Shown here: positions 63,207 to 64,000 of the stretch, one piece after another
Position numbering within the stretch: the stretch's first letter is position 1
How the letters are laid out: each line of letters opens with the position of its first letter
From: Strigamia acuminata
Taxonomy: Eukaryota > Arthropoda > Chilopoda > Geophilomorpha > Linotaeniidae
Assembly (NCBI GenBank): GCA_949358305.1
Contig: OX442319.1
Span: 8,060,001-8,124,000 of the forward strand
Length of the DNA: 64,000 nucleotides
Direction: 5' to 3'
Made by a program: the position numbers and the translations under genes
The notes under the pieces: model-generated
The model's database searches: none
Told to the model about the DNA's origin: nothing
The model's input: only the letters and a program-made list of their open reading frames with translations

Positions 63207-64000
63207 TGTTACAATTTGTGACTATTGCAAGGTTGTTCTGTGGCAGGTGATTTTGTTTGTGCAGGTTAGTGACCAGGTACAATGACCATCAAATTTCAAA
63301 TTGCAAATGGATTTTTATTGTCTGAATAGCTGGTTAGAAAGCTAATTAAGGCTAGAAAAATCAACATCAATGATCCATTTCTACCTGCTAAAGGCATATT
63401 ACAGTTTTTTTTTATATATGCCTTTCTTAGACATACGGAGTGGTCGATTTATTGTTTCAGTATGGGCATGCATGTCTACTACCGGTTTTGATGAAATTCG
63501 TCAAATCAACGGGCATTTAAATTCCATTAAATATGCAGAGATTATGTTTTACAGGTGTGAAGTCAATTCATGTTGAAACTTATTTTATTCCTTTCTTAAT
63601 TTCTGTATAATGGGCATCAATAATACGACAATGTCTTCGTTAGATTTATTCAAGGGATGTCTGGCTATTTCAGCATGACAGCTCACTGATTCAAACATCT
63701 GGCAATGTTGCTACAAGGCTAAAAGCCAATTTTAAATTTTGAACAGCTAAGCTTGTGTTGGCCCCCTAAAGGTGCCGATATTAATCTAATGTGTGGGCTC
63801 AATTTAAAACAAAAATTCTACTCCTGATGATAAAATAATTTCATGTTTGTTATGACTAACTTAGCTTTTTTATAACCAAAAGCCCAAAATCAAGACCAAT
63901 TGTGGTTCCATCATGGCAAGAGGTAAATGCAAAACTCATTTTTATTGACCACTTGTTTGAATCTATGCTAAACAGAATAGCAAATATCTATCTGTTCTAT
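63207..64000. other. Right edge, no gene seen
   Basis: AT-rich. An open frame at 63370-63576 (68 codons) has no domain. The window ends without a feature. Confidence 0.4.

Overview
This is animal nuclear DNA, most likely from an arthropod. It has AT-rich intergenic DNA, short introns of about 50-70 bp, GT-AG and some GC-AG splice sites, AATAAA poly(A) signals, a MADF-domain exon, and remnants of BEL/Pao, Ty3/gypsy, Ty1/copia, MULE, hAT, Tc1/mariner and Polinton-type elements. I see no rRNA, tRNA, CRISPR array or operon structure. The species cannot be named from the sequence.

Region by region. 1-12.8 kb is a graveyard of nested transposons: copia and BEL/Pao pieces with LTR ends and primer-binding sites, three copies of a repeat carrying a half RING-H2 finger, a broken MULE transposase with SWIM and Ulp1-like parts and a foreign-looking insert, two copies of a three-exon Myb/SANT-like gene (one intact), a Polinton-like DNA polymerase B fragment, and a small ORF resembling an HUH replication initiator with a damaged metal site. 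12.8-14.9 kb is a host-like three-exon gene of unrecognised family. 15.27-16.05 kb is a near-perfect 15-bp x 52 minisatellite beside a foldback. 16.9-30.3 kb holds a MITE, dispersed repeats, decayed BEL, gypsy and copia reverse transcriptases, two or three spliced gene fragments (one MADF) and minisatellites.

30.9-33.8 kb is a complete mitochondrial tyrosyl-tRNA synthetase gene (YARS2). It has 11 exons that sum to 459 codons only if two introns use GC donors. 35.5-40.9 kb is a two-exon gene for a 1467-residue, repeat-rich secreted protein. 40.9-49.0 kb and 61.1-64 kb are mostly dispersed repeats with MITEs.

49.15-60.32 kb is a nearly intact Ty3/gypsy element with two 623-bp LTRs that look identical. 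It has gag, a GGGAAAC slippery site with a stem-loop in the right frame for -1 frameshifting into pol, protease/RT/RNase H/integrase, and an extra downstream ORF with two zinc-binding clusters where an env gene might sit. Its only visible break is a 329-bp TA-flanked foldback MITE between RNase H and integrase. The element sits inside a solo LTR, which itself splits a dispersed repeat, so four layers of insertion can be read in order.

The host genes (YARS2, the secreted protein and the 12.8-kb gene) are on the + strand but show no sign of working together.
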